Source: Firmicutes bacterium UBA6132 (lineage in GTDB: Bacteria > Bacillota_A > Clostridia > Tissierellales > Sedimentibacteraceae). Taken from it: 23,302 nt of DNA. The position numbers and the translations under genes are program-made. Below are positions 23,002 to 23,302 of this stretch, piece after piece. Every line of letters starts with the position of its first letter. Position 1 is the stretch's first letter. The notes beneath the pieces are model-generated. The model was not told the origin of the DNA and searched no databases. It was given only the letters and a program-made list of their open reading frames with translations. Location of the stretch: positions 30,935-54,236 of the forward strand of contig DIVM01000013.1 of NCBI GenBank assembly GCA_002435835.1. The letters are read 5' to 3'.

Positions 23002-23048
23002 CATTGTCAAATAAAATGACATGAAATGACATGATTTGTGTCAAAAAG
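23002..23048. promoter_or_regulatory. Operator-like repeats between the SLH and HTH genes
   Basis: AATGACATGA is repeated perfectly in tandem (23015-23024 and 23025-23034). It is flanked by inverted TGTCATTGTCA on the left and TGTGTCA on the right, so TGACA/TGTCA half sites occur several times at about 10-bp steps. It lies between two divergent genes and just upstream of the HTH gene promoter. Confidence 0.45.
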
Positions 23049-23049
23049 A

Positions 23050-23078
23050 TTGCATTTCATGGGGCTACCTTATATAAT
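23050..23078 (+). promoter_or_regulatory. Sigma-A promoter of the HTH gene
   Basis: TTGCAT at 23050-23055, a 17-bp spacer and TATAAT at 23073-23078 precede the TTG start by about 20 nt. The leader would be very short. Confidence 0.7.
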
Positions 23079-23097
23079 TTATATAGAGGTGGTTACG

Positions 23098-23302
23098 TTG
23101 AATTTTAATGATAAGCTTAACTTTTTAATGAATATAACAAAAACAACAAACAGTGCACTTGCGCTTTATACTTCCCTTGATGCATCCCACATAAGCAGGT
23201 TGCGCCGGGGGGAGAGAAGTATGCCTAAAAAAGGTAATTATTTGAATGCCATGGCTGGCTATTTGGCTCGTCATTGTATTGAAGACTATCAGAAAAAGGC
23301 TT
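23098..23302 (+). CDS. Helix-turn-helix protein, 5' part only
   Basis: This frame is open from TTG 23098 to the window edge (68 codons). AGAGGTGG at about 23085-23092 is a good ribosome binding site. The translation starts MNFNDKLNFLMNITKTTNSA and contains LASHISRLRRGERS-like residues (ALYTSLDASHISRLRRGER), a helix-turn-helix with an Arg-rich recognition end, followed by MPKKGNYLNAMAGYLARHC. Such an N-terminal domain occurs in clostridial proteins of unknown function; the rest lies outside the window. Being divergent from the SLH gene, with operator-like repeats between, it may regulate that gene. This is inferred. Confidence 0.7.
   Translation, partial: MNFNDKLNFLMNITKTTNSALALYTSLDASHISRLRRGERSMPKKGNYLNAMAGYLARHCIEDYQKKA

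Overview
The window is AT-rich (roughly 30% GC by eye). Its ribosome binding sites are strong GGAGG-type sites and several starts are TTG. The proteins belong to families common in anaerobic low-GC Firmicutes: amino-acid transporters of the AGCS, YkvI and APC types, an EFR1-type ferredoxin, an ECF S component and an S-layer-homology protein. The best guess is an amino-acid-fermenting member of the Clostridia. Genus cannot be fixed from the sequence alone. No rRNA, tRNA, CRISPR array or complete insertion sequence was seen.

Layout. (1) 178-5280: a GlnK/GlnL (YcbA/YcbB)-like two-component system followed by two separately transcribed transporter genes, YkvI-type and AGCS-type. The two transporter genes carry the same ~46-bp upstream element with three GAA boxes spaced exactly 10 bp apart, a likely binding site of the response regulator. 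(2) 5594-6868: a YbaN-like membrane protein and a MarR regulator with a dyad in its promoter. (3) 6869-10832: a regulatory stretch with two near-identical GTTTAG/CTAAAC palindromes, a 15-bp terminator stem and a consensus sigma-A promoter. It leads through a ~400-nt leader into an APC permease, a redoxin-like protein and a MalY/PatB-type PLP enzyme. (4) 10933-12922: an EFR1 flavodoxin-ferredoxin and a DUF401 permease, set off by an 18-bp hairpin without a U-tract. (5) 13274-14453: a GNAT acetyltransferase convergent with an ECF-transporter S component. (6) 14705-19450: a PAS/AAA+/Fis sigma-54 activator, then an intergenic region with an unusual GC-rich multi-hairpin element, three copies of TTTCTAA-N4-TTAGAAA and a -24/-12 promoter, driving a CitMHS transporter and a split AtuA (DUF1446) gene pair. 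(7) 19526-23302: a large secreted beta-helix/SLH surface protein on the minus strand, divergent from the start of an HTH gene cut by the window edge.

The most notable signals are regulatory: the duplicated 10-bp-phased element before the two transporter genes, the sigma-54 locus with triple activator sites controlling a CitMHS-AtuA pathway of unknown substrate, and the GAA-triloop hairpin element at about 16079-16235.
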